Assembly (NCBI RefSeq): GCF_900115015.1
Contig: NZ_FOUZ01000007.1
Location: 145,269 to 209,268, forward strand
DNA length: 64,000 bases
Source: Algoriella xinjiangensis
Lineage (GTDB): Bacteria; Bacteroidota; Bacteroidia; Flavobacteriales; Weeksellaceae
Reading direction: 5' to 3'
The translations under genes and the position numbers were made by a program. How positions within the stretch are numbered: the stretch's first letter is position 1; every line of letters begins with the position of its first letter. This document shows, piece after piece, positions 8,403 through 18,674 of the stretch. The notes beneath the pieces were generated by a model. It was not told the DNA's origin and made no database searches. It saw nothing but the letters and a program-made list of their open reading frames with translations.

Positions 8403-9242
8403 CTAATCATATTGCCATATTTCAAACCAAGGTGTTATTTTAAAGTTCTTTTTATTAATTACATTACATATTTCATGTTTAATATTGTTCTCATTAGAAT
8501 GTGTTATGATAGCTATCTCTTTTGAATTTTCTAAATAATTCAAATTACAATTCGTATCGTAACCAAATTTATTCATTCCTATAAAAAAATCAGGTGAAGA
8601 ATCATCTATAAAATCATTATCTGAGTCATAATTTTCATTTTTATTAATACTTAAATCCAATTCTATTAACATTGGTATTTTATCATTAAACTTCTTATAC
8701 TTTTTTTTACTTTTAACTATTTTCCCAGTAATTATTTCTTCTAGTACTTCAGTATAAATATTATTATTATCTTCTGAAATTATTAATTCATCATGCTGAA
8801 ATTCTAAAGTATTATAATCTATTTCATTATGAAAATAAATATTTTTATTTTCTAAATAATTAAAATCATTAATATCACATGTGTCTGTTTCTAATAAAGT
8901 GTTCAATTTTCCATTAGATTCATTATTATTTTGAATTGAATCATTAGCATTTGAAGATTCAATTAATTTTTTAGTTCTAATTACTTTATTACTGAAATAA
9001 ATAAAGTCTGTTTGAGAAGTTTCACTAATAGGATAATAGCTTTCAGTTTTAATAACAGTTATTAATCTATCTTCTTCATCATAATAATATTTTTCGAAAA
9101 TATTTTTCGAATCATTAAAATATGAGATAAGCTTATCATCTTCGTATGTTAATTTTATATTTTCCTCAATTAAATGAGGAAACAATTTATATGTTGGTAT
9201 TACAAAATGTTGATGTCGATTAAAAAATATTTTTTTTTTCAT
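8403..9242 (-). CDS. Acidic hypothetical protein
   Basis: A 279-residue protein of unknown family. It is strikingly rich in Asp, Glu, Asn and Ile, including long acidic and Asn stretches in the middle (for example DSDNDFIDDSSPDFF), with a basic N-terminus, MKKKIFFNRHQHF. There is no signal peptide or membrane span. It is convergent with hipA and divergent from the restriction-methylase operon, whose promoters share the 138-base gap at 9243-9380. High acidity next to a nuclease operon might suggest a DNA-mimic or immunity-type protein, but that is only speculation. Confidence 0.5.
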   Translation of the reverse strand: MKKKIFFNRHQHFVIPTYKLFPHLIEENIKLTYEDDKLISYFNDSKNIFEKYYYDEEDRLITVIKTESYYPISETSQTDFIYFSNKVIRTKKLIESSNANDSIQNNNESNGKLNTLLETDTCDINDFNYLENKNIYFHNEIDYNTLEFQHDELIISEDNNNIYTEVLEEIITGKIVKSKKKYKKFNDKIPMLIELDLSINKNENYDSDNDFIDDSSPDFFIGMNKFGYDTNCNLNYLENSKEIAIITHSNENNIKHEICNVINKKNFKITPWFEIWQYD

Positions 9243-9380
9243 TTTATCAAAAACTAATATTAAAATATGATGTTTACAATTTTTCTAAATATAAAAAATT
9301 TCAACATCACTTTAACGCATTTTAATTCTTTTTAATTTAAACTAAAATATTGTAATTTTAGAAATCTATTAAAACTTAAA

Positions 9381-12300
9381 ATGACAACCCAACAATACTT
9401 AGAAAATTTAAACCGACTTTTTCAAACAGGAAATGCTCGAGAACATTCATACAGAGGAGATTTACAAACATTACTAGGGACTATTTTACCTGATATTTTA
9501 GTTACAAATGAACCTGCAAGAGTTGAATGTGGTGCTCCTGACTACGTTTTAACAAAAGGAAAAGCAAATATACCTATTGGCTATATCGAAGCTAAGGATA
9601 TTGGTGTAAAGCTAGATTCAAAAACATTAAAAGAACAATTCGATAGATACCGTAATGGATTATCTAATCTTATTATTACAGATTATTTACAGTTTGATTT
9701 TTACAGAGATGGCGAAAAAACGACAAGCATAACAATTGCAGAAATTATTGATGGAAAAATAATTTCAAAACCTGAAAATTTTAATGTGTTTGAAAATCTA
9801 ATTAAAGATTTTTCTCAAACCATTTCTCAAACGATTAAAAATCCTCAACGTTTAGCCGAATTATTAGCTGGTAAAGCACGTTTAATGGCAGATGTGATTG
9901 AGAAATCATTAGATGTTGATGACGAGCAAAATATTGCATCTGAACTGAAAAATCAGATGAATACTTTCAAGAGAATGTTGATTCACGACATCAACAATAA
10001 GTCTTTTTCTGATATATACGCACAGACAATTGCTTACGGAATGTTTGCTGCTCGATATAATGATCTAACTTTAGAAACCTTTTCTCGAATAGAAGCGGCT
10101 AATCTTATTCCTAAATCAAATCCTTTTTTACGCAAACTATTTCAAGATATTGCAGGGTTTGATTTAGATGATCGTTTAATTTGGATTGTAGAAGAATTGG
10201 TTTCAATTTTCTTAGCAACTGATGTAGCTAAAATCATGAAGAATTTTGGAAAATCTACAAAAATGGAAGATCCAATTATTCACTTCTACGAAACATTTTT
10301 ATCAGAATATGATAGCAAATTGCGTAAAGCTCGTGGAGTTTGGTACACGCCACAACCAGTTGTTAATTTTATAGTACGCGCAGTAGATGATATTTTGAAA
10401 GATGAATTTGGTTTATCAAGAGGTTTAGCAGATACTTCAAAAACAACTATAAAAGTAAATACTCAAAACCCTGACAAACGATCGGCAACAGGTTACAAAC
10501 AAGAAGAACGAGAAGTGCATCGTGTACAAATTTTAGACCCTGCAACAGGTACAGGTACATTTTTAGCCGAAACGGTAAAACACATCCATTCCAAATTTAA
10601 AGGAATGGAAGGTATGTGGCCAAAATATGTAAAAGAAGATTTAATACCCCGTCTTAATGGATTCGAGTTATTAATGGCTTCTTATGCAATGGCACATCTT
10701 AAAATGGATATGCTATTACAAGAAACGGGTTACAAAAGTACAGACGATCAACGTTTTCGTATTTTCTTAACCAATTCGTTAGAAGAAGCACATCCTGATT
10801 CAGGTACATTGTTTAGTTCTTGGCTTTCGGACGAAAGCACACAAGCCAATGTTGTAAAAAGCGATACACCTGTTATGGTAGTGATTGGTAATCCGCCTTA
10901 TAGTGGAGAATCTGTTAATAAAGGTGAATGGATTATGAACCTGATGGAAGATTACAAAAAAGAACCTGGAGGAAAAGAAAAATTAAAAGAACGAAATCCC
11001 AAATGGATCAATGATGACTATGTGAAATTTATTCGATTTGCGCAATACTTTATCAATAAAAATGGAAATGGTGTAATGGCTTTTATTAATCCTCATGGTT
11101 TCTTAGATAATCCTACCTTTAGAGGAATGAGATGGAATTTATTAAATGAATTCGATAAAATATATACCATCGATTTACACGGAAATTCTAAAAAGAAAGA
11201 AACAACTCCTGATGGTTCTGTAGACCAAAACGTTTTTGATATTATGCAAGGAGTTTCTATTAATTTATTTGTAAAAACAGGTAATAAAAAAACTTCTGAA
11301 TTAGGGAATGTTTTTCATTATGATTTATATGGTAAACGTGATTTAAAATATGATTTTTTAAATGATAATACTATTCATTCAATTGATTTTAATCTTTTAG
11401 AAAATATTGCACCTAATTATTTTATGGTGCAAAAAGATTTTGGCGCTCAAAGTATTTATGATAAAGGTTTTAAGATTAATGAATTATTTCCTTTAAATAA
11501 CGTAGGTATGATTTCAGCAAGAGACTCATTTTCAATGCATAATTCAAAAAATAAATTAATTAATACAGTCGAAAAATTCTTAGCTATGGAAGATGAAGAT
11601 GCAAGAATATTTTTTAATTTAGGTAAAGATGCAAGAGATTGGAAAGTCAGTTATGCAAAAAACGATTTGTCAAAAACATATCCTGAAAATGGTAGTTTTC
11701 AATTAATGTCATATAGACCTTTTGATACTAAATGGACATTTTATAATGGTAATTCCAAAGGTTTTCATTGTTATCCTCGTCCTGAAATAAACAAACATTT
11801 TTTTAAAAATAATATTGGACTTGTTTTTAGGAGACAACAACCTGAATCTAAAGATTTATACATCTTCATTACCGATAAACCTTTAGTAGATGGTTATATA
11901 AGATCTGACAATAAAGGAGGTGAAAGCACTGCCCCTCTTTATCTTTATAACGACACTACTCAAACAAATTTAGAAGAAACAACAGAACGTACACCAAATC
12001 TAAACATGGAGATTGTAAATGAAATAGTAAATAAATTAAGCTTAACATTTACAAATGAAAAAGAAACAGCAGAAGGTACTTTTGCACCAATAGATATTTT
12101 AGATTACATCTACGCTGTTTTACACTCGCCAAAATATAGAGAAACTTACAAAGAGTTCCTTAAAATCGATTTTCCTCGTGTACCTTACCCAACAGACCGA
12201 AAACAATTTTGGGAGCTTGTAGCGTTAGGAAAACAGATTAGAGAGATACATTTATTAGAATCTCCGAAAGTAGAAGATTTTATTTCTTCATATCCTGTTA

Positions 12301-12557
12301 ATGGAACTAATATCGTAGGGAAACCAAAATATACAGAAGGTAAAGTTTTTATCAATGATATACAGTATTTCGACAACGTTCCTGAAGTTGCTTGGAATTT
12401 CTATATCGGAGGATATCAACCTGCTCAAAAATGGCTAAAAGATCGCAAAGACATAGAATTATCTTACGAAGATATTTTCCATTATAATAAAATCATCGTT
12501 GCGCTTACAGAAACAGATAGATTGATGAAAGAAATTGATAATGTTTTAGAAATTTAA
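9381..12557 (+). CDS. Single-chain restriction-methylase, type ISP/IIG-like
   Basis: A 1058-residue protein. The N-terminus carries a Mrr-type PD-(D/E)xK nuclease pattern (D54, then E70-A-K72 in GYIEAKD). An N6-adenine methyltransferase follows, with the AdoMet motif LDPATGTGTF (from residue 385) and catalytic NPPY (504-507). The last ~450 residues should form the target-recognition region typical of the ISP C-terminal domain. Known type ISP enzymes are about 1,500-1,600 residues and include an SF2 helicase. I see no Walker motifs here, so it is probably a helicase-free relative that cuts like type IIG. It begins a tightly spaced operon with the ABC-3C-like genes. Confidence 0.82.
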   Translation: MTTQQYLENLNRLFQTGNAREHSYRGDLQTLLGTILPDILVTNEPARVECGAPDYVLTKGKANIPIGYIEAKDIGVKLDSKTLKEQFDRYRNGLSNLIITDYLQFDFYRDGEKTTSITIAEIIDGKIISKPENFNVFENLIKDFSQTISQTIKNPQRLAELLAGKARLMADVIEKSLDVDDEQNIASELKNQMNTFKRMLIHDINNKSFSDIYAQTIAYGMFAARYNDLTLETFSRIEAANLIPKSNPFLRKLFQDIAGFDLDDRLIWIVEELVSIFLATDVAKIMKNFGKSTKMEDPIIHFYETFLSEYDSKLRKARGVWYTPQPVVNFIVRAVDDILKDEFGLSRGLADTSKTTIKVNTQNPDKRSATGYKQEEREVHRVQILDPATGTGTFLAETVKHIHSKFKGMEGMWPKYVKEDLIPRLNGFELLMASYAMAHLKMDMLLQETGYKSTDDQRFRIFLTNSLEEAHPDSGTLFSSWLSDESTQANVVKSDTPVMVVIGNPPYSGESVNKGEWIMNLMEDYKKEPGGKEKLKERNPKWINDDYVKFIRFAQYFINKNGNGVMAFINPHGFLDNPTFRGMRWNLLNEFDKIYTIDLHGNSKKKETTPDGSVDQNVFDIMQGVSINLFVKTGNKKTSELGNVFHYDLYGKRDLKYDFLNDNTIHSIDFNLLENIAPNYFMVQKDFGAQSIYDKGFKINELFPLNNVGMISARDSFSMHNSKNKLINTVEKFLAMEDEDARIFFNLGKDARDWKVSYAKNDLSKTYPENGSFQLMSYRPFDTKWTFYNGNSKGFHCYPRPEINKHFFKNNIGLVFRRQQPESKDLYIFITDKPLVDGYIRSDNKGGESTAPLYLYNDTTQTNLEETTERTPNLNMEIVNEIVNKLSLTFTNEKETAEGTFAPIDILDYIYAVLHSPKYRETYKEFLKIDFPRVPYPTDRKQFWELVALGKQIREIHLLESPKVEDFISSYPVNGTNIVGKPKYTEGKVFINDIQYFDNVPEVAWNFYIGGYQPAQKWLKDRKDIELSYEDIFHYNKIIVALTETDRLMKEIDNVLEI

Positions 12558-12560
12558 GTT

Positions 12561-13625
12561 ATGAAAATAAAATTTTTACAAGCAGGTAACGGAGACTCCT
12601 TTTTATTGTCATACAATGATGGCACTAAAAACCGAAATATATTAATAGACGGTGGTATTACAGATACTTATTATTCACAAAATACAGGTAATGAAGGAGA
12701 TCTTAAAACTGAGTTAGATACTATAAAAAATAATGGTAAATCACTAGATCTTCTTATATTGACTCATATTGATAATGATCATATTTGTGGATTTTTAAAG
12801 TGGTTTGAAATAGATTCAGAAGCTCATAGTAATATTAAAAATGTTTGGTTTAATTCGGGTAAGTTAATTGCGGAATATTTCAATGAGCAAGAAAATGACG
12901 ATTTGAAAATAGGATTAAAGATATTTTCAGATTCCCAAACAGGAGTTCATGAAGCAATAAAATTTGAGGATTATTTGATTGATAAGGAAATATGGGATAA
13001 GAAAATAATAATTCAGGGACAAGAGTATGAGGAATGTGGTATGAAAATTCAAATTCTTTCGCCCAACGAAACGCAATTGAAAAGACTTTTAAAGGAATAT
13101 AAAGAAAAAACTGGTGATCCCGCATATACTGTTGGAAGGGGAAAAGATTGGAATAAAGATATCAAAGATTTTATTGAGGAAGAAAACAGACCCGATTTCA
13201 AATTTAATCAGGATAGTAGTGTCAAAAATGGAAGTTCTATCTCATTTATCCTGACTTTAAATGATAAGTTTTTTTTGTTTTTGGCTGATTCTCATCCCAA
13301 GGGTATAGTAACACAACTAAAAACACTCGGCTATAGTAAAGAAAATCCTTTAGAAGTTGAAGTAATGAAGGTCTCCCATCATGGTAGTAAATCAAACACT
13401 AATAAGGAACTATTAGAAATTGTAAAAACAGAGAATTATATTATCAGTACAGATAGTTCTGGACATAATCATCCCAATAAAAGGACATTAGCTCGAATAC
13501 TAAATGTAAACCCAAATGCAATTTTTCACTTTAACTATGAGCATGTTCGAAATGAAGTGTTTTCTGCACAAGACAGACAAGATTTTCAAATAAAAGCCCG
13601 TATAACTAAAGAACTAAATTTTTAA
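12561..13625 (+). CDS. Metallo-beta-lactamase-fold hydrolase, ComEC/Rec2-like
   Basis: A 354-residue MBL-fold protein starting three bases after the restriction-methylase stop. Metal-binding motifs seen are THIDNDH (68-74), later FLADSHP and VSHHGSKSN, and a final HPNKRT segment, the arrangement found in the soluble hydrolase domain of ComEC-like proteins. It lacks membrane spans and a signal peptide. MBL genes of this kind often accompany predicted ABC three-component defence systems as effectors that could degrade nucleic acid or nucleotides. Here it is sandwiched between the restriction enzyme and the protease in one operon. Confidence 0.8.
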   Translation: MKIKFLQAGNGDSFLLSYNDGTKNRNILIDGGITDTYYSQNTGNEGDLKTELDTIKNNGKSLDLLILTHIDNDHICGFLKWFEIDSEAHSNIKNVWFNSGKLIAEYFNEQENDDLKIGLKIFSDSQTGVHEAIKFEDYLIDKEIWDKKIIIQGQEYEECGMKIQILSPNETQLKRLLKEYKEKTGDPAYTVGRGKDWNKDIKDFIEEENRPDFKFNQDSSVKNGSSISFILTLNDKFFLFLADSHPKGIVTQLKTLGYSKENPLEVEVMKVSHHGSKSNTNKELLEIVKTENYIISTDSSGHNHPNKRTLARILNVNPNAIFHFNYEHVRNEVFSAQDRQDFQIKARITKELNF

Positions 13626-13628
13626 GAA

Positions 13629-14987
13629 ATGACATTAGATGAATTAAAACACTATACTGTTCGGGTAAATAATGGAAGTGGGTGTTTATTTCAACCGATA
13701 TTAGATGAAAATAATTATACCTACATTTTGACAGCCAAGCACCTATTCGAAGATGTAAAGCAAGATATAAATGGTAATAATATTCCACATGTAATTCAAG
13801 ATGGAACAAATATTTCTATTGTTAGACAAGTGAATGTTGATGGTCAATGGCAAAAGATTTCAATCCCATTTACTCTAGTGAGAGGAAAAACGTACTTCCC
13901 TCATAAAGATGCTGATGCAGCGATATTAAAAATAAATTATTTGTCTCCTCAATTTGATAGAATTGTTTCTATTGATGTTCCAAAAATAAATAATGGATTC
14001 TATCTAAATGGATTTCCAAATCAATTTGGAGGACAAGTTGGTGAAGAGTATACGACATATAGTATTAGAGAGATTGAAGCTTCAGGTAATTATTCTCAAA
14101 ATGCTCAACTTACAAATCAAGTATTAAATAAGGAGCAAATTGAAGGAATGTCTGGTGGTGGGATTACATCAGTCCAAGAAGATCATATTTCTATTATAGG
14201 AATTCAAAGTAGAGTAAAACATCCGAATTGGGCTAATGGAAAAATATGCTTTGTTCCTATGAAATATTTTGCTGAGATAATCAATTATGAAGAGTATACC
14301 GCGTTATTAACTAAACTGTATCCTCCACACGTTGGAAAGTTTGATTTCCTTAAAGATGACGCATTTACGTTAAAAGTTGATGCTTGGGATGAAAACATAA
14401 TTTCCTCAACTAGAATACACTTAAGGAATAAAGCTTTGAGTGTAATTCAGTCAGATGTAACTCCTATTGGTATAAAAGAATTGTTCAAAAAGAGGTTACT
14501 GATAGATGAAACTGAAGATCATTGTTTAGATACTAAAAATATATGGATAGCATGGCTGGAATTTCTCACAATAATGAATATAGTAAAGGAAGATAGTCTT
14601 AGCATACAACAATTAAGCGAAGTATTTGATAACATTAGATTTAAGTATTTAGATACTAATGATTGGACAGATTTAATACCTAACAAACTATCCAAATCGG
14701 ATTATTTAGGCTTACAAACAGACTCAACTATAATTGTCAGTACTAGAATGCCACCAGAAAGACCATTTATAATTCCAAAAGGAAAAATAGTTGATATAGC
14801 TAGAGTATATGATAAAAGTGGTTTCAGGACAAATAAAGGAATTGACCCCTTTACTTCCTTCAATTTTGTCCATTTAGACTATTTTAAAAAGAAATGCATA
14901 ATAGATAAAATGGCAACATATCAAAATTTAAGTGAACAAGAGTTTTTAACGCTACTAAAAAAAGAATACAATGAGTTATTTAACTGA
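13629..14987 (+). CDS. Trypsin-like serine protease with ABC-3C-type C-terminal domain
   Basis: Residues 1-220 form a chymotrypsin-fold protease with the likely triad H38 (TAKHLF), D96 (DADAAIL) and S175 (GMSGGGI). There is no signal peptide, so it acts in the cytoplasm. The remaining ~230 residues match no catalytic family I know; in ABC three-component systems such an effector is followed by a C-terminal domain that docks with the middle component. The gene begins three bases after the MBL gene and overlaps the next gene by 17 bases. A protease kept inactive until the ATPase senses invasion is the expected scheme, by inference. Confidence 0.78.
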   Translation: MTLDELKHYTVRVNNGSGCLFQPILDENNYTYILTAKHLFEDVKQDINGNNIPHVIQDGTNISIVRQVNVDGQWQKISIPFTLVRGKTYFPHKDADAAILKINYLSPQFDRIVSIDVPKINNGFYLNGFPNQFGGQVGEEYTTYSIREIEASGNYSQNAQLTNQVLNKEQIEGMSGGGITSVQEDHISIIGIQSRVKHPNWANGKICFVPMKYFAEIINYEEYTALLTKLYPPHVGKFDFLKDDAFTLKVDAWDENIISSTRIHLRNKALSVIQSDVTPIGIKELFKKRLLIDETEDHCLDTKNIWIAWLEFLTIMNIVKEDSLSIQQLSEVFDNIRFKYLDTNDWTDLIPNKLSKSDYLGLQTDSTIIVSTRMPPERPFIIPKGKIVDIARVYDKSGFRTNKGIDPFTSFNFVHLDYFKKKCIIDKMATYQNLSEQEFLTLLKKEYNELFN

Positions 14988-15504
14988 AGAATTACAATCT
15001 GATATTAAGAATGAGTTCCCTGATATCATATTCGAATATAGTGAGATAAATTTTGGAGGAATCATTCCAACTTTCTTTATAAATATTAAAGACGAGAAAA
15101 ATCTAACAAATAAATGGAAAGCTATTACCGAATTTATTGCTGTACATTTTCAATCATTGCTCAGAAATGAATTTAGTATATGGAATATTTATCTATTCTT
15201 CATTTTGGAACAAGAAATAAAAGATGATCTAAAATATATTATTGAAAACGACACATTTTCAAGCAGAAAAATTATTATATATCCTAAACAAGAAGTAGAA
15301 TCAATCATTCAAGAACACATAAAGAATGATGATACAGAAATACATTCTATTATTGGTTTTGAAGAAACACCATTTCAACCAAATTCCAATGTTTGGAGTA
15401 TATTGAATGAAATTAACTATAAAAAGAAAATTACTGATGATATTAAGAATGGACTTGATGAAATTATTCGCGAATTAAAAAAAGTAGAGAATGATGAAGT
15501 TTAA
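14971..15504 (+). CDS. ABC-3C system middle component
   Basis: A 177-residue protein with the middle-component signature as I know it: a stretch of W-N-I-Y-L-F-F-I-L, then YIIENDTF followed by SSRKIII at about residues 70-105, and a helical, charged C-terminus. The family has no known enzymatic activity and is thought to connect the effector to the SMC-like ATPase. It overlaps both neighbours (17 and 14 bases), which implies translational coupling and fixed stoichiometry. The identification rests on motif memory and context. Confidence 0.68.
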   Translation: MSYLTEELQSDIKNEFPDIIFEYSEINFGGIIPTFFINIKDEKNLTNKWKAITEFIAVHFQSLLRNEFSIWNIYLFFILEQEIKDDLKYIIENDTFSSRKIIIYPKQEVESIIQEHIKNDDTEIHSIIGFEETPFQPNSNVWSILNEINYKKKITDDIKNGLDEIIRELKKVENDEV

Positions 15505-18500
15505 AAAAATAGAGATATCGGGTTTTAGAATATATGATGATCCTAAAGATGCAACATTTGACTTAACGACAGCGTCAGATAAACCTGCAGGTTTTATATC
15601 ATTATATGCACCTAATGGATTTGGTAAAACATCGTTTTATGATGCAGTCGAATATGGGATAACAGGTTCTATAAATAGATTTTTCGTAGGCAAAAGAGAA
15701 CTTGATAAATTGGCTAATTTTCAGAATCAAGAGAACGAATTATCTTTTATTAGAAATATAAAATCTCCACCAGAAAGAGAGACATATATAAATATTACTA
15801 CAGATTCAGATAAAGAGTCCATTATCAGTAAGAAATTTAAAAAACATGGTAATCAAACTCATGATTTAAACTTCAAAATAAAACCTGAAGTCCATGAATT
15901 TCAAAAAGTAATATTATCTCAAGAATGGATAACCGCATTTTTAACTGAACAGGATGGTGAGTACCGTTATGAGAAGTTCATGGAAATACCTGAATTATCG
16001 AGTATCAACGAATATTATAACAAGCTTAAGCAAACCTATTCTGTTCATGACTCTAAAAAGAATAAACTTAAAGACAATATTGTAGAATTTGAGAAGAGTA
16101 TTCAAAATATAGATTCTGAAAATTTACTTGACACTGTTAATAATCAAATTCAATTATTAGTAGAAAAATTTAAAGAACAGTCTCTTACATTTTTATCACT
16201 TGAAAGCACGAAAGAAGACATAAAGAGACTGAAAGATATTATCGCAAACAGAACTATTTCCAGTAATAATGAGTCTAAATTGATAAAATTATTGGAATAT
16301 GTAGATGTATCAAAATCAGGCAATGATTCGATTATGGGAATTAAAGCCTACTTCACAATTCAAGATAGTAATCAAAGAAATCACAAGAGATTATTAGAAA
16401 TACAACAGCTCATAGAGAGATTTGAAAGTTTTGAAAAAATAGGAATAGAAATAGATAATACAAAGAAATCGCAACAAAATTATATAGATGATAAAAATCG
16501 AGTAACCAAGTTGATTTTAGATTTTCTGGAATATGAGCGTATATTAAAAGAAATACAAGGAAAAATTAGAACAATATCGCAAAAGGAGATTAATACTGAG
16601 GATATTAATAAACAATTGGGTGAGCTAAATCGAACAGAAATAGAATTACGAAGTCAACTTGAAACGGTATTGAGACAATTGGAAGAATTGGCAACTAAAA
16701 AGGCTAAGATTCCTGAGCTAAAAGTAGAATTTGAAAATCTAAATAATTTAATTCAAAAAACAGGTAAGGAACTAAAAGACAAAAAGGGACAAGCTGATAA
16801 AAAGGAGAAAAAACAACGTGAATTAGAAAGTGCTATCACGAATTTACAACGAATAATCAAGGAAATAACGGATGGAGTATATCCTCAAATTTCTAATAGC
16901 GAAAATCAAGAGATAAGTGAATTAGTGCAAACATTAAAAGAAAGTGAGCAATTACTATCTAATGAAAACACAACATTAAAATCTCTTAATTCAACTCTTA
17001 AACAACAAGAAACATTAAATCAAACAATATCAGATTTTATAAAAGCAGGTCTATCTATAGTTAATGAACGTCAATCATCCTCCTGTCCATTGTGTGAAGA
17101 GAAATATGATTCTTATAGTGCTTTAGTTGAAAAAATCACTAATAATAAGGCATTAGATGAAACATTGAAAACACTTCTTGCTCAAAAAAGTAAGAGTGAA
17201 CTACGCATTTCTGACTTAACTACAAATATAAAAGAAAGTAAGGAACAGCTTCTTGATATTTATAAAAAGCAATTAGATGGGCTATCCACTAAAAATCAAG
17301 AAGAAAGACAGTTGTTGGAAAGTCTAAGACTGAATATTAAAGATATTGAGTTTGAACTGAATATTTTAAAAGAGAAGAACGAAATCCAAAAACTTGACAT
17401 AAAAGGATTGTCGTTTGAAATTTTTGAAAAACAAATTGATGAAAACTTAATAGAAGTTATTAAAGTAAGAGATATTGTTAAACCTAAACTCTCTGCAAAT
17501 AAAGAAGCTATTGATAAGGTCAAGGAGCAGTTAGATTTCTTGAAAAACCAAATAGATTTACTTAAAAAAGAAAATGAAAGTCTAATTAACAATGAAAAAT
17601 ATGTGTCTGTAACAGGATGGTTTAATGAATATTTTCCAGGCAAAGAAATAAATAAAGAATTGTTGCTTCAAAGAGACTCTTCATTAACACAAAGTATTAG
17701 TCAATTTGCTATTCGACTGAAAGTGGCGGATGAAAAATATGACACTCTTAATCAAGAACTAACATCGTTTAAAAAAGAGAATTTGTTGCAAGAGAAGTTA
17801 GATTTAGGGAAATTGACTCATGAAAATGTTGCCAAACTTACTGCCTACCGTTACTTCCTAAAAGACAATTTGGATATTGATTTGTCTCAAATGAATGAAA
17901 CGATTCTATCAAATATAATTGAAGAAAAGCAGACAAAATATAAAGCTGATTTAGAATATACACGATCTATACAATTGGAATTTCAAAAATTGGAAAAATT
18001 TAGTGAAAATGTTTGGCCGTTTCTACAATCCGAAAATGCTAAAATGAAACTTGTTGATGCAATGGAAGAACTTCACTTTTTAGAAAAGACAGTTGAGCCA
18101 GTAATAAAAACAGAATGTGATAATGCCAAAACTTATCTTGAAAATCGAATCAAAAACTTTTTCTACGAAGAATTGATCAATAAACTATACAGGAAAATAG
18201 ATCCACACCCTGATTTTAAGTCAGTAAAATTTAAAGCAAACTTTGATTCTGATCATCCAAGATTGGATGTTTTTGTTGAAAATATTAAAAATGAAAATGT
18301 TTTAATTCCAAATCTATATTTTAGTACCGCTCAAATTAATATATTAAGCTTAAGTATCTTTTTAGCGTCAGCCTTGAATTCTAAAGAGTATGACTGTATA
18401 TTTATTGATGATCCTATTCAATCTATGGATAGTGTAAATGTTTTATCTACTATTGACTTATTTAGAAGTTTAGTAGTAAATGAAGGGAAACAAATAATTT

Positions 18501-18622
18501 TGTCAACACACGATGAGAATTTTCATAACTTATTGATGAAGAAAATACCAATGGATTTGTTTGAATCAAAGTTTATAGAATTAGAAGCTTTTGGAAAAAT
18601 CAAGAATTACCCCCCTAACTAA
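15491..18622 (+). CDS. Rad50/SMC-like ABC ATPase of an ABC-3C system
   Basis: A 1043-residue SMC-type protein. The Walker A motif PNGFGKTSF is at 41-49. Long coiled coils cover about 180-510 and 550-900, separated by a CPLC zinc-hook motif at 532-535, exactly as in Rad50. Near the C-terminus lie an ABC-signature-like segment, STAQINILSLS, Walker B CIFIDDPIQSMD and the D/H-loop ILSTHDENF. It should dimerise through the head domains and the zinc hook and use ATP to sense or move on DNA. Two ATG codons in tandem (15491, 15494) could start it. It ends the operon before a strong terminator. Confidence 0.83.
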   Translation: MMKFKKIEISGFRIYDDPKDATFDLTTASDKPAGFISLYAPNGFGKTSFYDAVEYGITGSINRFFVGKRELDKLANFQNQENELSFIRNIKSPPERETYINITTDSDKESIISKKFKKHGNQTHDLNFKIKPEVHEFQKVILSQEWITAFLTEQDGEYRYEKFMEIPELSSINEYYNKLKQTYSVHDSKKNKLKDNIVEFEKSIQNIDSENLLDTVNNQIQLLVEKFKEQSLTFLSLESTKEDIKRLKDIIANRTISSNNESKLIKLLEYVDVSKSGNDSIMGIKAYFTIQDSNQRNHKRLLEIQQLIERFESFEKIGIEIDNTKKSQQNYIDDKNRVTKLILDFLEYERILKEIQGKIRTISQKEINTEDINKQLGELNRTEIELRSQLETVLRQLEELATKKAKIPELKVEFENLNNLIQKTGKELKDKKGQADKKEKKQRELESAITNLQRIIKEITDGVYPQISNSENQEISELVQTLKESEQLLSNENTTLKSLNSTLKQQETLNQTISDFIKAGLSIVNERQSSSCPLCEEKYDSYSALVEKITNNKALDETLKTLLAQKSKSELRISDLTTNIKESKEQLLDIYKKQLDGLSTKNQEERQLLESLRLNIKDIEFELNILKEKNEIQKLDIKGLSFEIFEKQIDENLIEVIKVRDIVKPKLSANKEAIDKVKEQLDFLKNQIDLLKKENESLINNEKYVSVTGWFNEYFPGKEINKELLLQRDSSLTQSISQFAIRLKVADEKYDTLNQELTSFKKENLLQEKLDLGKLTHENVAKLTAYRYFLKDNLDIDLSQMNETILSNIIEEKQTKYKADLEYTRSIQLEFQKLEKFSENVWPFLQSENAKMKLVDAMEELHFLEKTVEPVIKTECDNAKTYLENRIKNFFYEELINKLYRKIDPHPDFKSVKFKANFDSDHPRLDVFVENIKNENVLIPNLYFSTAQINILSLSIFLASALNSKEYDCIFIDDPIQSMDSVNVLSTIDLFRSLVVNEGKQIILSTHDENFHNLLMKKIPMDLFESKFIELEAFGKIKNYPPN

Positions 18623-18638
18623 CCCCCAATAAAAAAAT

Positions 18639-18669
18639 AATCCCGATAAACAGTGTGTTTATCGGGATT
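18639..18669 (+). terminator. Strong intrinsic terminator of the defence operon
   Basis: A perfect 13-bp stem AATCCCGATAAAC / GTTTATCGGGATT with a 5-base loop AGTGT and T-rich flank lies 16 bases after the ATPase stop codon. Confidence 0.85.
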
Positions 18670-18674
18670 TTAAG

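Noticed and set aside
9381..12557. BREX PglX or DISARM methylase
   Set aside because: No PglZ, BrxC/BrxL, DrmA/DrmB or other companions are near, and the protein carries its own N-terminal nuclease motif.
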